Origin: Tateyamaria omphalii
GTDB lineage: Bacteria; Pseudomonadota; Alphaproteobacteria; Rhodobacterales; Rhodobacteraceae
Length of the DNA: 64,000 bases
Direction of reading: 5' to 3'
Assembly: GCF_001969365.1 (NCBI RefSeq)
Contig: NZ_CP019312.1
Span: forward strand, 2,418,001 to 2,482,000
Part shown: positions 62,688-64,000 of the stretch, piece by piece
Layout of the letters: every line of letters begins with the position of its first letter
Position numbering within the stretch: the first letter of the stretch is position 1
Notes under the pieces: generated by a model
The model's database searches: none
Told to the model about the DNA's origin: nothing
Seen by the model: the letters and a program-made list of their open reading frames with translations, nothing else
Position numbers and translations under genes: made by a program

Positions 62688-63767
62688 ATGACCGCCATCG
62701 ACCCATCCGATCTGGACGCCGCAGCGCGCGAAGAGCGCAAGCAGCGGACATTCACCCGCATCAACGCCGCCGACAAATGGTTCCAGGTTCTGGGGCTGGC
62801 GTGGCTGACCCCGGTGCTGAAGGCCGCCGCCGGTGACAACCCCAAGGCACAGACCAAGGAAATCTGGCGCCTGCTGGGTGTCCCGCTTCTGGCCATCGGT
62901 CTGTTTCTGGTCGCGTGGGCCTCGCTCGCGCCGACCGTCCAGACATCGCTGGGTGCGATCCCCGGTCCGGCGCAGGTGTGGGAACAGGTGGGCAACCTGC
63001 ACGAAGATGCCCAGCGCGAGAAAGAGAAAGAGGCGGCGTTTTACGTTCGTCAGGATGAGCGCAACGCGAAGCTGATTGCTGAGGGGAATTCTGACCGGGT
63101 GAAGCAGCGCGTCTATACCGGCAAGCCGACCTATTATGACCAGATCTGGACCTCGATCCTGACTGTGTTCTTTGGTTTCCTGATCGCGTCCGCCGTGGCC
63201 ATCCCGCTGGGCATCGCTGCGGGTCTGAGCCCGACGGTGAATGCGGCGATCAACCCGCTGATCCAGATTTTCAAGCCAGTGTCGCCGCTGGCGTGGCTGC
63301 CCATCGTGACGATGGTTGTGTCGGCCACCTATGCGGCGGACGGGTGGTTTGCCAAATCCTTCCTGACCTCGGCCATCACCGTGACGCTGTGTTCGCTGTG
63401 GCCCACGCTGATCAACACGGCCCTTGGCGTGGCAAGCATCGACAAGGATCTGGTGAGCGTCAGCAAGGTGCTAAAGATGAACACTTGGACCAAGATCACC
63501 AAGCTGGTCCTGCCCTCGGCCCTGCCGCTGATCTTTACCGGTCTGCGTCTGTCGCTTGGTGTTGGCTGGATGGTCTTGATCGCCGCCGAGATGCTCGCGC
63601 AGAACCCCGGTCTGGGCAAATTCGTTTGGGATGAGTTCCAGAATGGGTCGTCGCAATCGCTCGCCAAGATCATGGTGGCCGTGTTCACCATCGGCATCAT
63701 CGGCTTTCTTCTGGACCGTCTGATGTACGCCATCCAGTCCATGTTCACCTTCACGAACAACCGGTGA
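62688..63767 (+). CDS. Nitrate ABC transporter permease (NrtB-like)
   Basis: 359-aa inner-membrane permease. An N-terminal extension of about 140 residues, with one early helix (LLGVPLLAIGLFLVAWASLAP) and a charged segment (EDAQREKEKEAAF), precedes the standard BPD permease domain. The cytoplasmic EAA-type loop is AAEMLAQNPGLGKFVWDEF. Start at 62688 follows AGGAGA. It precedes the ATPase gene by 5 bp. Confidence 0.92.
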   Translation: MTAIDPSDLDAAAREERKQRTFTRINAADKWFQVLGLAWLTPVLKAAAGDNPKAQTKEIWRLLGVPLLAIGLFLVAWASLAPTVQTSLGAIPGPAQVWEQVGNLHEDAQREKEKEAAFYVRQDERNAKLIAEGNSDRVKQRVYTGKPTYYDQIWTSILTVFFGFLIASAVAIPLGIAAGLSPTVNAAINPLIQIFKPVSPLAWLPIVTMVVSATYAADGWFAKSFLTSAITVTLCSLWPTLINTALGVASIDKDLVSVSKVLKMNTWTKITKLVLPSALPLIFTGLRLSLGVGWMVLIAAEMLAQNPGLGKFVWDEFQNGSSQSLAKIMVAVFTIGIIGFLLDRLMYAIQSMFTFTNNR

Positions 63768-63772
63768 GCGCC

Positions 63773-64000
63773 ATGAGCATGATCGAGTTCAAAAACGTAT
63801 CGAAGCATTTCGAGGCTGGCACCGAGCGGACGGAGGTTTTGAAAAACATCTCTCTGTCCGTGGAAGAGGGGGAGTTTCTGGTTCTCCTTGGATTTTCCGG
63901 GACCGGCAAGACGACCCTGATCAACCTGATGGCGGGTTTGGATGTGCCTTCGTCCGGTGAGGTGCTGTTCAAGGGGGCGCCCATCACGGGGCCGGGGCCG
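63773..64000 (+). CDS. Nitrate ABC transporter ATP-binding protein, cut by window edge
   Basis: The first 76 codons are visible, starting MSMIEFKNVSKHFE. Walker A reads GFSGTGKTT, with FSG in place of the usual PSG/SGS. The start is 5 bp after the nrtB stop; a GTG at 63764 overlapping that stop is an alternative. It is an NrtC/NrtD-type ATPase by context, and the rest lies outside the window. Confidence 0.9.
   Translation, partial: MSMIEFKNVSKHFEAGTERTEVLKNISLSVEEGEFLVLLGFSGTGKTTLINLMAGLDVPSSGEVLFKGAPITGPGP

Noticed and set aside
60924..63002. 692-codon minus-strand open frame across the leader, nrtA and nrtB
   Set aside because: It runs antisense through a signal peptide, a terminator and an intercistronic gap; no domain seen.
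1..64000. tRNA or rRNA genes
   Set aside because: No cloverleaf with a T-arm GTTCRA-type sequence or rRNA segment was recognised on reading; a dedicated scan could still find one.

Overview
The window looks like chromosomal DNA from a high-GC alphaproteobacterium of the Rhodobacteraceae (Roseobacter group). The support is gene content and gene order: an nrdR-ribD / ribE-ribBA-ribH-nusB riboflavin locus, dnaG-rpoD, a four-subunit sarcosine oxidase operon, a NasS-NasT regulated nitrate transporter and Tad-type pilus minor proteins. Genes are dense, with many 4-bp ATGA/GTGA and TGATG overlaps, and most are on the minus strand. No rRNA, tRNA or CRISPR array was seen.

Layout. 1-2.9 kb: a catabolic operon (GntR/FCD regulator, DapA-family lyase, aldehyde dehydrogenase cut by the window edge). 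3-6.8 kb: glutamate-cysteine ligase, a coupled group rsmE / 40-aa ORF / membrane protein, and divergent ubiA. 6.9-12.7 kb: an OmpA-family envelope protein and a small coiled-coil membrane protein, converging on moaE-moaD-pgsA; then uvrC. 12.9-20.6 kb: pteridine-reductase-like SDR, CaCA antiporter with a coupled small CxC protein, S49 peptidase, ABC-2 exporter pair, CoxG-like protein, EamA transporter, quinone oxidoreductase and a small membrane protein. 20.6-29.5 kb: an accessory region with a nucleotidyltransferase, a decayed GH106 rhamnosidase fused to a truncated MipA/OmpV gene, a lipoprotein hydrolase, a membrane-bound AraC regulator and an IS110 transposase.

29.6-38.9 kb: riboflavin genes, split by a plus-strand capsule cluster (kpsS-like, export lipoprotein, kpsC-like). 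39-44.7 kb: small genes, rpoD, dnaG. 44.8-49.8 kb: soxBDAG sarcosine oxidase. 50-54.8 kb: glutamate dehydrogenase and a TadG/TadE/TadE-like trio. 54.8-58.9 kb: an operon of flavin oxidoreductase, uronate-dehydrogenase-like, dipeptidase-like and 3-hydroxyisobutyrate-dehydrogenase-like enzymes. 59-64 kb: nasT, nasS, a structured leader, then nrtA-nrtB-(nrtC/D) running off the right edge.

The two strongest regulatory observations are these. First, the 233-nt leader before nrtA holds two hairpins with AAAGUU and AAAGUC hexaloops, followed by a terminator whose 5' arm overlaps the second hairpin. This is an ANTAR (NasT) antitermination switch readable at base level. Second, two separate loci (9243-9282 and 62569-62608) carry four copies each of a GTGCAC-centred motif at an exact 11-bp period; I do not recognise this element. 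Start codons were chosen from Shine-Dalgarno-like sequences, family lengths and overlaps, and several are marked uncertain.
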